Source: Bacteroidaceae bacterium (lineage in GTDB: Bacteria; Bacteroidota; Bacteroidia; Bacteroidales; Bacteroidaceae). Taken from it: a stretch of DNA of 64,000 bases. Positions 54,856 through 63,122 of the stretch are shown one piece after another. Within the stretch, counting starts at the first letter, position 1. The number at the start of each line of letters is the position of its first letter. The position numbers and the translations under genes are program-made. Location: assembly GCA_017650105.1 (NCBI GenBank), contig JAGCFO010000009.1, positions 124,001-188,000 on the forward strand, in the 5' to 3' direction. The notes beneath the pieces are model-generated. The model ran no database searches. It was not told the origin of the DNA and saw only the letters and a list, made by a program, of their open reading frames with translations.

Positions 54856-54902
54856 TTTGCCCAAAAACTATTATTCCTTCTTCATATTTCACTTTGGGCA
54901 AA
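54856..54902 (-). terminator. Inverted repeat after the ECF sigma operon
   Basis: Perfect 10-bp arms TTTGCCCAAA (54856-54865) and TTTGGGCAAA (54893-54902); on the minus strand the stem is followed by GAAAAAATG. The loop contains TATTATTCCTTCTT, a piece of the dispersed element seen at 9561 and 38903. Confidence 0.5.
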
Positions 54903-55038
54903 ACTGTCAGCAAGAAAGACAAAACTTTTGTACCTATTCTTTTCCCGAAAGAAGGCATTCCCTCTAAGATCTGAGGCTTTTCAAAAAAGAAAGGCCGACA
55001 ATGTCATTTGCCAGCCTTCCGTTTACTTTCAGCAGAGA

Positions 55039-55545
55039 TTAATCTTTCCTTTGCTCGGATTCTTTTCGAAAGCGATTGTTACCTCCACGCCCGGCTTGGA
55101 GTCCTTGTTTGCCCTTCTCCATATTTCGGAGGAGTTCGCGCTGGAATTCATATTCTGCCATCTGCACTTTTAGCAGCTTTGTAGCGGGAATAATCTGCTT
55201 GAACTGCTGCAGATAATCTTTCTCCAGCTGATCGCACTTGATTTTCATCTCTGCCGTAGCATCGACGAGCTTTGCAGCCTCTTCCTCTGAGAGTTCTTTA
55301 CCGAAAGTGCCGCGAACCTGACGCATCGTGTTGCGCTGAAGTTCCATTTTCTCCCTCTGAAGCTTGAAATATAGCGGGAAGAAGGCTGTTGCCTCCGTTT
55401 CGGAAAGCCCTGCACGATGCGTGATAAAAGCCTGTTGCTTCGCCTTGTAGTCTTCGGGCGACATTCTTTTCTGTTCCTTGTCTTGCCCAAACACAAGGGT
55501 GAAGCTAAGTAGCGCAAGCAGTAAGATAGTGCATCGTTTCATCAT
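55039..55545 (-). CDS. Periplasmic helical protein, CpxP/Spy-like
   Basis: 168 residues. Signal peptide ending VFGQ; helical and charged, with KAKQQAFITHRAGLSETEA, FPLYFKLQREKMELQRNTM and a Gly/Arg/Asn-rich end. Length, composition and place (third gene behind an ECF sigma factor) recall CpxP/Spy/CnrX-like periplasmic sensors or chaperones, but the LTxxQ motif is absent. 43 bp after the preceding gene. Confidence 0.65.
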   Translation of the reverse strand: MMKRCTILLLALLSFTLVFGQDKEQKRMSPEDYKAKQQAFITHRAGLSETEATAFFPLYFKLQREKMELQRNTMRQVRGTFGKELSEEEAAKLVDATAEMKIKCDQLEKDYLQQFKQIIPATKLLKVQMAEYEFQRELLRNMEKGKQGLQAGRGGNNRFRKESEQRKD

Positions 55546-55588
55546 ATTCTTTTATGTTTTGTATCAGATTTTGTGAGTTTGCGTGCTA

Positions 55589-55936
55589 TTACTCCTCGTC
55601 GGTGAGGTAGCTGTAAAGGGTGTATTCGTCAAAGAGGGAAGTGGCCATATAGTCGGACATCTCCTCTTCGGTGTATTCTGCCACGTAGTCGGCAGCACGA
55701 GTCGAGTCGGCCCGATGGACTGCTCCTATGATGAAGGCGACAGCGCATACGGCTGCAGCAGCATAGAGCCAGGGGCGCCACGTTCTGCGCCCGACACCAA
55801 TCTTGGGATGCGTCTCTTCGGCTGCCTTCTCAGGCAACAGGCGCATCATATTCTCAGCGAATCCTTCAAAGTATCCGTCGGGAACCTTGAACGGATTCTC
55901 TGTTCCGATTTTCCTGCGTAATTCTTCTTCTTTCAT
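55589..55936 (-). CDS. Single-span membrane protein, putative anti-sigma factor
   Basis: 115 residues: a cytoplasmic N-terminus (NPFKVPDGYFEGFAENMMRLL), one helix (WLYAAAAVCAVAFIIGAV) and an acidic periplasmic tail (EYTEEEMSDYMATSLFDEYT). It lies 46 bp after the ECF sigma gene; position and topology suggest it holds the sigma factor, though no zinc-binding anti-sigma motif (HxxxCxxC) is present. Confidence 0.65.
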   Translation of the reverse strand: MKEEELRRKIGTENPFKVPDGYFEGFAENMMRLLPEKAAEETHPKIGVGRRTWRPWLYAAAAVCAVAFIIGAVHRADSTRAADYVAEYTEEEMSDYMATSLFDEYTLYSYLTDEE

Positions 55937-55982
55937 AATTATTTCCCTTTACACTTTTTTGACGATAAAACTTCGTAAAAGT

Positions 55983-56528
55983 TTAAACGTCGTCTTCAAA
56001 AAATGAGGCTATTTTTTTTACTGCCAGATGATAAGAAGCCTTGAGGGCTCCTACGCTGGTATTCAGGATTTCTGACATATCCTCATATTTCATTTCCTCG
56101 AAATACTTCATGTTAAACACCATTCGCTGCTTGGGAGGCAACGTCTGCAGTGCCTCCTGAAGGCGCAGCTGCAGCTGATCGCCGTCGAAATACTCGTCTG
56201 CCTCAAGTTGGAGGCTGGATGAGTCCTCATCGTCAAGCGACACCATATCGTTGGAGCTCTGTTTTTTCAGAAACGTCAGCGCTTCGTTTGTGGCAATGCG
56301 ATAGAGCCAAGTGGAAATCTTTGAATTTCCCTGAAACCCGTCGATATTCGTCCACGCCTTGATGAACGTATTCTGCAGCAGGTCGTTGGCATCATCGTGG
56401 TCGAGCACTATACGGCGCAGATGCCAGTAAAGGGGCTCGGTATACTCCTTTACCAGAACCGAAAACGCTGCAGAAGCCGTTGCGGGTTGGTGTAGCTGAC
56501 GCAGTATGAGTTCTTCGTTTATTGCCAT
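55983..56528 (-). CDS. ECF-family RNA polymerase sigma factor
   Basis: 181 residues. Region 2: DDANDLLQNTFIKAWTNIDG and STWLYRIATNEAL; region 4: LQTLPPKQRMVFNMKYFEEM and YEDMSEILNTSVGALKASY. First gene of a three-gene unit with a membrane regulator and a periplasmic protein, a usual envelope-stress arrangement. The promoter -7 box lies so close to the ATG that the transcript may be leaderless. Confidence 0.94.
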   Translation of the reverse strand: MAINEELILRQLHQPATASAAFSVLVKEYTEPLYWHLRRIVLDHDDANDLLQNTFIKAWTNIDGFQGNSKISTWLYRIATNEALTFLKKQSSNDMVSLDDEDSSSLQLEADEYFDGDQLQLRLQEALQTLPPKQRMVFNMKYFEEMKYEDMSEILNTSVGALKASYHLAVKKIASFFEDDV

Positions 56529-56533
56529 CGGCG

Positions 56534-56563
56534 CAAAATTACAAAATGTTTTGCAATAGACAA
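56534..56563 (-). promoter_or_regulatory. Promoter of the ECF sigma operon
   Basis: On the minus strand TTG (56561-56563), 19 bp, TAATTTTG (56534-56541), ending five bases before the ATG. The spacer holds a CAAAA-TG-TTTTG palindrome (56542-56553), a possible operator. Confidence 0.65.
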
Positions 56564-56651
56564 GGTTTCTTTCACAATAAAGTTTTTTATTTCGCTCTGC
56601 TCGTTACATTTAAAAAGGTATAGTGTCTCGCGAGTTTCAGTCACTTTTCGT

Positions 56652-57572
56652 TTATATTTGTATCGACAACCCCTCTGTGGCAAGCTCCGTTGCCGGGAAA
56701 ATGCTCCGAGCCTCTTCCAGCAGTTTCTTCTCATCATCGTATCGTGCAGAGAAGTGCCCGAGAATCAATCGTTTCACACCCGCCTGCGCGGCAATTGTCG
56801 CAGCTCCCACAGAAGTAGAGTGGAACGTCTTTTTAGCGCGCACCAAGTCGTCTGCCTGGAAGGTAGCATCGTGATAGAGCACGTCGACGCCTTCTATCAA
56901 AGGTATAATTTCGGTTCTGGGAGCCGTATCGCAGCAATAAGCATAGCTGCGCGAAGGAGAAGGATCGGTAGTGAGCCAATCGTTGGGAACGATGCTTCCG
57001 TCGCTAAGCTCAAAGTCGGCCCCGTTCTTGATGCAGTTGATTTGCGAAACAGGTATGTGATAGAAGTCTATCATTTCGCGTCGGATGTGCCTTGCGGAAG
57101 GTTTTTCGCGAAACAGAAATCCGCTGCTCGGCACTCGGTGACACAACGGAATAGTCGTTACCGTAAGGGAACGGTCCTCGTAAATCACTTCCGACGTATC
57201 GGGCGCAAAGGGATGAAACTCCACTTCATACTCCATATCCTTGCAAAAGAAGTCTATCTGAGGACGCAGCAGCGTTTCCAACTCGGGAAAGGCATGAATG
57301 TGCAGCGTTGCCGCATGCCCGCGCCCCAGCATGCCCAGAGTAGAAATGAGCCCTATCAGCCCGAAGCAATGATCGCCGTGAAGATGACTGATAAAGATAT
57401 GTCCGAGCCGCGCAAATCCTTGCCGACTATACCGCATCTGAAGTTGAGTGCCCTCGCCGCAGTCGATCATAAACTCCTTCCCGCGCCGAAGGACGAGCTG
57501 CGACGATGATGCGTGACGCGTGGTGGGCAGAGCCGACCCGCAGCCAAGTATCTTAACTTCAAATTCTTCCAT
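56652..57572 (-). CDS. rnz: Ribonuclease Z
   Basis: 306 residues from MEEFEVKILGCGSALPTTRH. Metallo-beta-lactamase fold: ISHLHGDHCFGLIGL (HxHxDH), GEGTQLQMRY, YCCDTAPRTEII, YHDATF and LGHFSARYDDE. It trims tRNA 3' trailers, needed here because the tRNA-Arg gene does not encode CCA. An AAGGAG lies 8-9 bases before the start. Divergent from pssA. Confidence 0.95.
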   Translation of the reverse strand: MEEFEVKILGCGSALPTTRHASSSQLVLRRGKEFMIDCGEGTQLQMRYSRQGFARLGHIFISHLHGDHCFGLIGLISTLGMLGRGHAATLHIHAFPELETLLRPQIDFFCKDMEYEVEFHPFAPDTSEVIYEDRSLTVTTIPLCHRVPSSGFLFREKPSARHIRREMIDFYHIPVSQINCIKNGADFELSDGSIVPNDWLTTDPSPSRSYAYCCDTAPRTEIIPLIEGVDVLYHDATFQADDLVRAKKTFHSTSVGAATIAAQAGVKRLILGHFSARYDDEKKLLEEARSIFPATELATEGLSIQI

Positions 57573-57606
57573 GATAAATCTCCTTGTGGCAAACTTTTTC
57601 GATGTG

Positions 57607-57614
57607 CAAAAGTA
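57607..57614 (-). promoter_or_regulatory. -7 box of rnz
   Basis: TACTTTTG on the minus strand, 35 bp before the ATG; no TTG at the right spacing. Confidence 0.5.
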
Positions 57615-57665
57615 CGAAAAGAATGTCAACAAATCGAAAAGCGGGAAAGAAAAGAGTCTTCTTTT

Positions 57666-57696
57666 TTGGATTTTTTGGGTTATTTGTGTATATTTG
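57666..57696 (+). promoter_or_regulatory. Promoter of pssA
   Basis: TTG (57666-57668), 20 bp, TATATTTG (57689-57696), 21 bp before the ATG at 57718. Confidence 0.75.
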
Positions 57697-57717
57697 CAGA
57701 CGAAACGAATTATTGAG

Positions 57718-58449
57718 ATGCCAAACAAACTGACAAGACATATTCCGAATGCGGTAACGAGCTGCAACCTGCTCTCGGGCTGCATTGCCTGTGTGTTTGC
57801 GCTCCAAGGCAACTACTCGACGGCTTTCCTGTTCATCTTGCTGGGAGCCTGCTTCGATTTTCTTGACGGGCTCACGGCACGTGCCCTCAGAGCCTATTCC
57901 AACATAGGAAAGGAACTCGATTCGCTGGCAGACGACATCACCTTCGGCCTTGCGCCTTCGGCTATGATTTTCAGTCTGTTGCGCGAGGGTTTTGCCCAAC
58001 AGTACGGTTGCGATTCCTTCTCGGGATTGGGACTTCTTCCCTTCGTCGCATTCATCGTGGCTGTCTTCTCAGCCCTCCGTCTTGCCAAATTCAACATCGA
58101 CGAGCGGCAGACATCCTCTTTTATCGGTTTGCCCACGCCTGCTAACGCTATCTTCTGGGGCTCGCTCATCACGGGGATGGACGAAAAAATCATTGCGTCG
58201 CCTTCCCTACTGTGGGTAACGGTTGCCTTAATAGCGCTAATGTCTTGGCTGCTCGTAGCGGAAATCCCCATGTTTTCCCTGAAGTTTCACAACCTCAGCT
58301 GGAAGGAAAACAAAGTGCGCTACATTTTTCTTGCCGTTAGCCTTGCGCTGCTTATTGCGCTAAGGCTCAACGGGTTTGCTGCCGTCATCGGATGGTATAT
58401 CATCCTCTCGCTGCTGACTGGGCAGCAGAAAACCGACACAAAGGAATAG
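57718..58449 (+). CDS. pssA: CDP-diacylglycerol-serine O-phosphatidyltransferase
   Basis: 243 residues from MPNKLTRHIPNAVTSCNLLSG. The CDP-alcohol phosphotransferase motif D-G-x2-A-R-x8-G-x3-D-x3-D reads DGLTARALRAYSNIG then KELDSLADD. Several membrane helices (e.g. FVAFIVAVFSALRLAKF, WVTVALIALMSWLLVAEI). It makes phosphatidylserine, precursor of phosphatidylethanolamine. Followed 39 bp later by the DUF4834 gene. Confidence 0.95.
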   Translation: MPNKLTRHIPNAVTSCNLLSGCIACVFALQGNYSTAFLFILLGACFDFLDGLTARALRAYSNIGKELDSLADDITFGLAPSAMIFSLLREGFAQQYGCDSFSGLGLLPFVAFIVAVFSALRLAKFNIDERQTSSFIGLPTPANAIFWGSLITGMDEKIIASPSLLWVTVALIALMSWLLVAEIPMFSLKFHNLSWKENKVRYIFLAVSLALLIALRLNGFAAVIGWYIILSLLTGQQKTDTKE

Positions 58450-58488
58450 CTACTATCCCCACTATTACCAACACAATTCGCTGAAATC

Positions 58489-58731
58489 ATGAAATTTATA
58501 CTTCTACTGCTTGCCGTTCTCCTTCTCTCGCGCCTGGTGAGCCAAACCATAAACCGAAACTCCGAAGAGAATCCAAGGATGAAAAACCGTGAATATTCAT
58601 CCCGACGAAACGAGGGCTCGACGATTACGCAGATAAAGGAAACGAAAAAGAAGGTTTTGGATAGCTCCGAAGCCGAATACGCCGAGTTTGAGGAGATAGA
58701 GGACAAGGAGGAAAAAACCGAAAACGAGTAA
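58489..58731 (+). CDS. DUF4834-type small membrane protein
   Basis: 80 residues. One N-terminal helix (MKFILLLLAVLLLSRLVSQT), then a basic stretch and an acidic tail with EAEYAEFEEIEDKEE. Usually found after pssA in Bacteroidales; role unknown. Likely cotranscribed with pssA. Confidence 0.8.
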   Translation: MKFILLLLAVLLLSRLVSQTINRNSEENPRMKNREYSSRRNEGSTITQIKETKKKVLDSSEAEYAEFEEIEDKEEKTENE

Positions 58732-58855
58732 AAGAAAACATCCTGTTTTTACAAAGGGAAATCTATAATAAGTTTCCCCGAATCTTTTGGCAGTTATGCT
58801 GTAAAGCTTGACTCTCTTTAGCTATTGGTGGTTCTTTGACGGACACAAAAAGAAT

Positions 58856-58899
58856 CCTGACTCACCGCGCCGACTCAGGTTGCGCGCTGGTGCGTCAGG
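58856..58899. other. GC-rich hairpin in the 58.7-59.0 kb gap
   Basis: CCTGAC-T-CACC-GCGC (58856-58870) pairs with GCGC-T-GGTG-C-GTCAGG (58884-58899): 14 bp with one mismatch and one bulge, loop of 13 nt. On the minus strand it is followed by ATTCTTTTTGTG, like a terminator. It may end the minus-strand transcript or belong to a small RNA. No gene is seen in 58732-59017. Confidence 0.45.
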
Positions 58900-58955
58900 A
58901 AAAAGATAGGGAAAGAGTCCTAATAGTTTTTTAGCCTCTTAAAAATCCCTCCATC

Positions 58956-58979
58956 CGATTATCCGATCATCTGATTATT
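58956..58979. repeat. 8-bp tandem repeat (CGATTATC), three units
   Basis: CGATTATC, CGATCATC, TGATTATT: same 8-mer as the array at 36136-36199. Confidence 0.75.
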
Positions 58980-58982
58980 TTC

Positions 58983-59017
58983 ATTAGCAGCGCGTGTGGT
59001 GGGCACGCGCTGCTAAT
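58983..59017 (-). terminator. Terminator of the dockerin-ended protein
   Basis: Perfect 14-bp stem ATTAGCAGCGCGTG / CACGCGCTGCTAAT, loop of 7 nt, directly after the stop codon; minus strand continues GAAAATAATC. Confidence 0.8.
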
Positions 59018-59021
59018 GCGT

Positions 59022-62000
59022 TTATGGATGAAGAATCTTGTTCACCAGCGCTGTGACGTCGGAAACGTTCACCTCGCCGTCGTGGTTCACGTCGTAGCGA
59101 TCTGCATCGTCGTAGAACAGTATTACCCATTGGCCGTCCTGCAGATAAGAAGCATCCTCGAGAATGATATCGTAAGATTTATATGTATCAGATGCTTCAT
59201 CCAGAGTGAAGCCCGTCACCTCCTGGCCATTGAAGAATACCTTGTAAGTATAACCTGTAGCGACTGTCACATAGACATGTGCCTTTTCCACCTTACTCTT
59301 CTCCGCGCTACCTGATACAAACTGGTGTGAACTGTCCGCCGTAAAATTACTTAGAACATGATCCTCGTCATCATATAATTCTATCGTCACATCTAACGGC
59401 TTGTCCGTGTCATCGCCTACCCAAATGGCGCTCTGCGTCAGTACGTCATCCTTCTTGTACTCAACCACCCAAGTGCCGTCGGTGGAGAGGAGCGAAAGGT
59501 ATTCCTGAAGAGCAGCAGAAAAACAGCGATAATAATTCATGCCATTCCAAGGATGATCTGGATCTAGCTGTAAGATACCCGTAAGGTCAATATCATTAAA
59601 CTTAACCGTGAATGTATAACCTGGCAAAGCATACACATGAATGGCACTTAGCAACTCTACTTGCTCAGGAGTTACTGCACCCGTTGAGAAGGATATATTT
59701 TCTTCACTATCCAAGTCAGTTATTATTGGTTCTCCATCAGATTCTATGTCTACACAGAACTTAGGTGCTCCCATAGCAACGGCATTCCAAGTAAGCCCTG
59801 CCTTCTTGAACACAACCACCCAAGTACCATCGGCGGCAAATTGCTCGAAGCCCTCGGTTGTATAGGCATAGCAGAGTAGACCATTTTGGTCGTGATCCTC
59901 ATCACGTACGAAATAGTCCGCCACGTCGATACAATTGAAACTTGCCTCAAATGTCTGTCCAGGTTTTACATATACATAGAAGGCTACAACCGACTCCTCA
60001 GTATCGTAATCAGTCAAATCGAGGGTTGTTTGACTCAGCGATATATCTTCTGTAGCTGACAACACTTCATCGCCATCGAGCATCATTTTAACATTGGTCC
60101 TCAAATTCTCGTTGTTCGCCACTTCCATGTCGCCCAACATCTGCAAACTCCACTCGATGACGGGAATTGACGATAGGTCGTCGCCATAGACGATGTAAAG
60201 AGGATAGTACGAATCACCTTTGTCGAATCCCTCTAAGGGGATGCGATAGGTGCCGTCGCCTTGCAGGTAGGTGCTGAGAGAGGACAACAGCTTTCCATTT
60301 CTGAAAACAGCAGTGACTGTCTTACCTACTATAGGCGTAATCACAACATAGGGACTCCCTGTCTTGGGAATTAAATCCCAGAACCGAGAACCGGAATATG
60401 TGGTTCCTACTGGCATATTGCTTCCCTCCCGATAGACAGCAACGCTACCTCCGTTGCCATTATCTCCTGTCAGATAGCGGCCATTGCTCTCATAGACCAC
60501 GCGCACGTCTGTGTCGGTACCGTCAAGTAGTATCGAATAATAATCTCCCCATTCTGTATCGGTGTCACTACATACCACCTCTCCACCATTGGCATAGACT
60601 TTTACCGTAGTGGTCAAGCCAGCCGCTGCCTCCTCCTCGTCGAGGTTATTCAGGACATAGAAGTCCATAATCATGATGCGATTTTCAGGGTCATATACGC
60701 CGATTACATCATCCGACTCTCCAGGATCTAATTCGTAACGACTGAAGTAATTGAGTGCAATGTCTTCGTCTGTCCAATCGTATACACCATCATTGCCCAA
60801 GAGAACAGATCCAGCGCCCTTGGTGCCTTCTACAGACATGTGGAGATTGAATCGCGTGCCTTCGAGGATGGTTTTCTTCTTATAGTAAATATGTAACGCC
60901 TGTTCTTCTTCATCATCATCAAAAACGTACTGCGTCGTTGTTATTCCCGTGGTCGCATTTATGTTGAATGGAAATGACATGTAACCATAATGTTTTATCT
61001 TCTGCACCTCGTAGCCATCCTCTGGAGTAATCTCCACCCCGACATAGCGCGTTTTATCAAACCCCCAATAGGTGTCCTTAGCCCCATTTATTGTGAAACT
61101 CTCTTCAACTCCGTTTCTTAATCCTGTGAGCCTAACAATACCGTTACCTAAGTTGACAATATGAAGCTTACGATATACTTTCATAGTATAGGTAACCGAG
61201 TAGCTATTGACGTTCATGTGATTGGTTTCGTTATAGTAGCAATAGCCACTACCTGCATCGGTGGTGGTTACTTCCGTTCCGTTGCGTAACAGGACTGGTT
61301 TTTCATAGTTTGAGTCGTAGTAGACGCGTATCTGGTAACTGTCGACATTCCCGTAAAACGTTACCATTTCTTCTCCTCCCCCGCTACTCATGGTATAATA
61401 CAGTTCCCGATTACTATTTGTGTCTTTTTTCTTCCATATCTGAACATCACCGCCGCCGTTGCTCGTCAGCGTGGCATCATGCACGAGGTCAAGACTGGGA
61501 ACGACGCCTTTGAACTCGCACCAGACAGCAGCTGACAATTGTTTCTGTTCGCAGGTTTCTTGAGTCCAACTTGGCACAACGGCAGTAACATTGCTGGCCG
61601 GCGCCGTGCAGTAGTTGCTCCAGCTACCGCTGAGAGTGGGCGCGTTGCCAGAAAAGACGACTTGTCTCAGGTTGGGGCAGAGCAAGCGTGCACCGTTATA
61701 GTCCCAATCAGATACGCTACCTTGGAATTCAATTGTCTGAAGCGATGTGCTTTTGATGCCTCCAGAATACTTTTTATTCCCTAATGCAGTTCCAACTGAC
61801 CACGATTTAAAAAAATAAAAGTCTATGGAGCCTTGGAACTTCAGAGACTTCATATTATTGTTCTCAATAAAAGCACCTACTAATTGTACAGGATATGATT
61901 GATCGCCATTCTCAATCTGGATTGGAATAACGACATCCACGTCATCACCCAAAATGTCAACAAGACAGGCGAAGTGCGAGGATCCCCAGGAATCAAAATC

Positions 62001-62120
62001 AAGGGAAAAAAGCTCATATTTCAGGTTATTAATGGTAACCGTTTCGTAATTGGCCCACGCGCTCTGCACTCCTGCTGTGATGAGGCAGAGAAGCAATAAT
62101 AGTTGTTTGATTTTGCTCAT
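59022..62120 (-). CDS. Large secreted protein with BspA-like N-terminus and dockerin-type C-terminus
   Basis: 1032 residues from MSKIKQLLLLLCLITAGVQS (four residues inside the longest frame). N-terminal ~200 residues resemble BspA-type leucine-rich repeats (MKSLKFQGSIDF, LQTIEFQGSVSDWDYNG, CPNLRQVVFSGNAPTLSG). The middle consists of several beta-sandwich modules of ~100 residues with recurring G(Y/Q)T(F/Y) signals (GQTFEASFNCIDV, GYTFTVKFNDIDL, GYTYKVFFNGQEV), the last three clearly related. The end, RYDVNHDGEVNVSDVTALVN, is one dockerin type I-like calcium repeat. Surface or secreted; ligand unknown. No T9SS-type sorting segment is seen. Confidence 0.78.
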   Translation of the reverse strand: MSKIKQLLLLLCLITAGVQSAWANYETVTINNLKYELFSLDFDSWGSSHFACLVDILGDDVDVVIPIQIENGDQSYPVQLVGAFIENNNMKSLKFQGSIDFYFFKSWSVGTALGNKKYSGGIKSTSLQTIEFQGSVSDWDYNGARLLCPNLRQVVFSGNAPTLSGSWSNYCTAPASNVTAVVPSWTQETCEQKQLSAAVWCEFKGVVPSLDLVHDATLTSNGGGDVQIWKKKDTNSNRELYYTMSSGGGEEMVTFYGNVDSYQIRVYYDSNYEKPVLLRNGTEVTTTDAGSGYCYYNETNHMNVNSYSVTYTMKVYRKLHIVNLGNGIVRLTGLRNGVEESFTINGAKDTYWGFDKTRYVGVEITPEDGYEVQKIKHYGYMSFPFNINATTGITTTQYVFDDDEEEQALHIYYKKKTILEGTRFNLHMSVEGTKGAGSVLLGNDGVYDWTDEDIALNYFSRYELDPGESDDVIGVYDPENRIMIMDFYVLNNLDEEEAAAGLTTTVKVYANGGEVVCSDTDTEWGDYYSILLDGTDTDVRVVYESNGRYLTGDNGNGGSVAVYREGSNMPVGTTYSGSRFWDLIPKTGSPYVVITPIVGKTVTAVFRNGKLLSSLSTYLQGDGTYRIPLEGFDKGDSYYPLYIVYGDDLSSIPVIEWSLQMLGDMEVANNENLRTNVKMMLDGDEVLSATEDISLSQTTLDLTDYDTEESVVAFYVYVKPGQTFEASFNCIDVADYFVRDEDHDQNGLLCYAYTTEGFEQFAADGTWVVVFKKAGLTWNAVAMGAPKFCVDIESDGEPIITDLDSEENISFSTGAVTPEQVELLSAIHVYALPGYTFTVKFNDIDLTGILQLDPDHPWNGMNYYRCFSAALQEYLSLLSTDGTWVVEYKKDDVLTQSAIWVGDDTDKPLDVTIELYDDEDHVLSNFTADSSHQFVSGSAEKSKVEKAHVYVTVATGYTYKVFFNGQEVTGFTLDEASDTYKSYDIILEDASYLQDGQWVILFYDDADRYDVNHDGEVNVSDVTALVNKILHP

Positions 62121-62489
62121 AATGTATATCATTTAGGGGTTAATATTTTCTTGATGTAGAAACACAGCAAGCCGCCCTGTCCCTCGGAGGAGAAGGCGGC
62201 AAAAGAAGAAAGTAGCTTACTGAAAATAAGCCAGTTATAGGGGGGGGGCGTTAACTTTCCCTTCACCTCAATGAATCCTTGCGAAGCCATAAGTGACTGA
62301 TTCTTTGCGACAAAGAAACAAAACCTTTCTCGCATTTCCAAGCACTTCGCTGAAATTTTATCGTTCCAACTCAAAAAAAATCTTTCCCAAACTCAAAAAA
62401 CTAACTATTACCTACTTATAAATCCTCCGCTATGCCGACAAACTGCATTGCGAAGGATTCATAACAGATGCTTTTCTGCCCGTCAGACC
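62121..62489. other. Intergenic stretch with G9 tract
   Basis: 369 bp without a gene. It holds a run of nine G (62240-62248), 120 bp upstream of the dockerin-ended gene, and a GCCGCC...GGCGGC hairpin (about 62171-62200) in its leader. No TAnnTTTG box was recognised with confidence. Confidence 0.6.
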
Positions 62490-63110
62490 TTACGTCGTCT
62501 TGTATTTGAAAGTGTGTCCGATGAAGACTTGCTCAGCCAATCCGAAGCGTATAAAATCAGACAAGAGTTTGATTGCCTTGTGTCGCGGCAAGCGAGCACG
62601 ACGCACGAATTGATTGAGCGTCAAGCCTTCGGGCATTTCCAGGATACTGAGAAGCTGTTTTTCTTCCTCTCCAAAAGGAATCAGCGAGCCCCCTCCCCTC
62701 TTCTCAGAACGCCAAAGCTCCATCTGAACGGGCGAAGCCACAATGTTTTCGTCTGCCACTCGCACGAAAGCGCAGAAACTACCGTCCTCCATCTTTGCTC
62801 TCACAGGACGCTCCGATGCAGGAAGAACCTCTGCAATTACAACCATCTTGCCTTCCACTCGATACGTCTGCATGCTGCAAGCGACTGGGGGATTGCAATA
62901 TACAGTTCCCGCAGCTTCCACCATATACATTTCCTCTTCGCTTTGCACACCCGCAATCTTGCCGTTATCCTTCACCCCGATGAGCAATCTGCCTCCATCG
63001 GTGTTTGAAAAAGCGGAAAGGCTGCGAGCTATCTTGCTGGTGCTTGATATCTCAAACTTGAAGTCCTGTTGCTGATGCTCCCCCTCAGCAATAAGGGAAT
63101 AGAGGTCCAT
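62490..63110 (-). CDS. AlbA_2 (Schlafen-like) domain protein
   Basis: 206 residues. AlbA_2 domain ~10-130: EGEHQQQDFKFEISSTSKIA, SLSAFSNTDGGRLLIGVKDN and RPVRAKMEDGSFCAFVRVAD; a winged-helix-like C-terminus (LTLNQFVRRARLPRHKAIKL). Such proteins are annotated as putative DNA- or RNA-binding regulators. 12 bp after rseP, so cotranscribed with it; a link to the protease is not established. Confidence 0.85.
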   Translation of the reverse strand: MDLYSLIAEGEHQQQDFKFEISSTSKIARSLSAFSNTDGGRLLIGVKDNGKIAGVQSEEEMYMVEAAGTVYCNPPVACSMQTYRVEGKMVVIAEVLPASERPVRAKMEDGSFCAFVRVADENIVASPVQMELWRSEKRGGGSLIPFGEEEKQLLSILEMPEGLTLNQFVRRARLPRHKAIKLLSDFIRFGLAEQVFIGHTFKYKTT

Positions 63111-63122
63111 CTCCTTTCGTCA

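Noticed and set aside
54751..55173. 140-residue plus-strand frame over the 21-bp repeat
   Set aside because: Phe/Lys-rich low-complexity translation of the array, running antisense into the CpxP-like gene.
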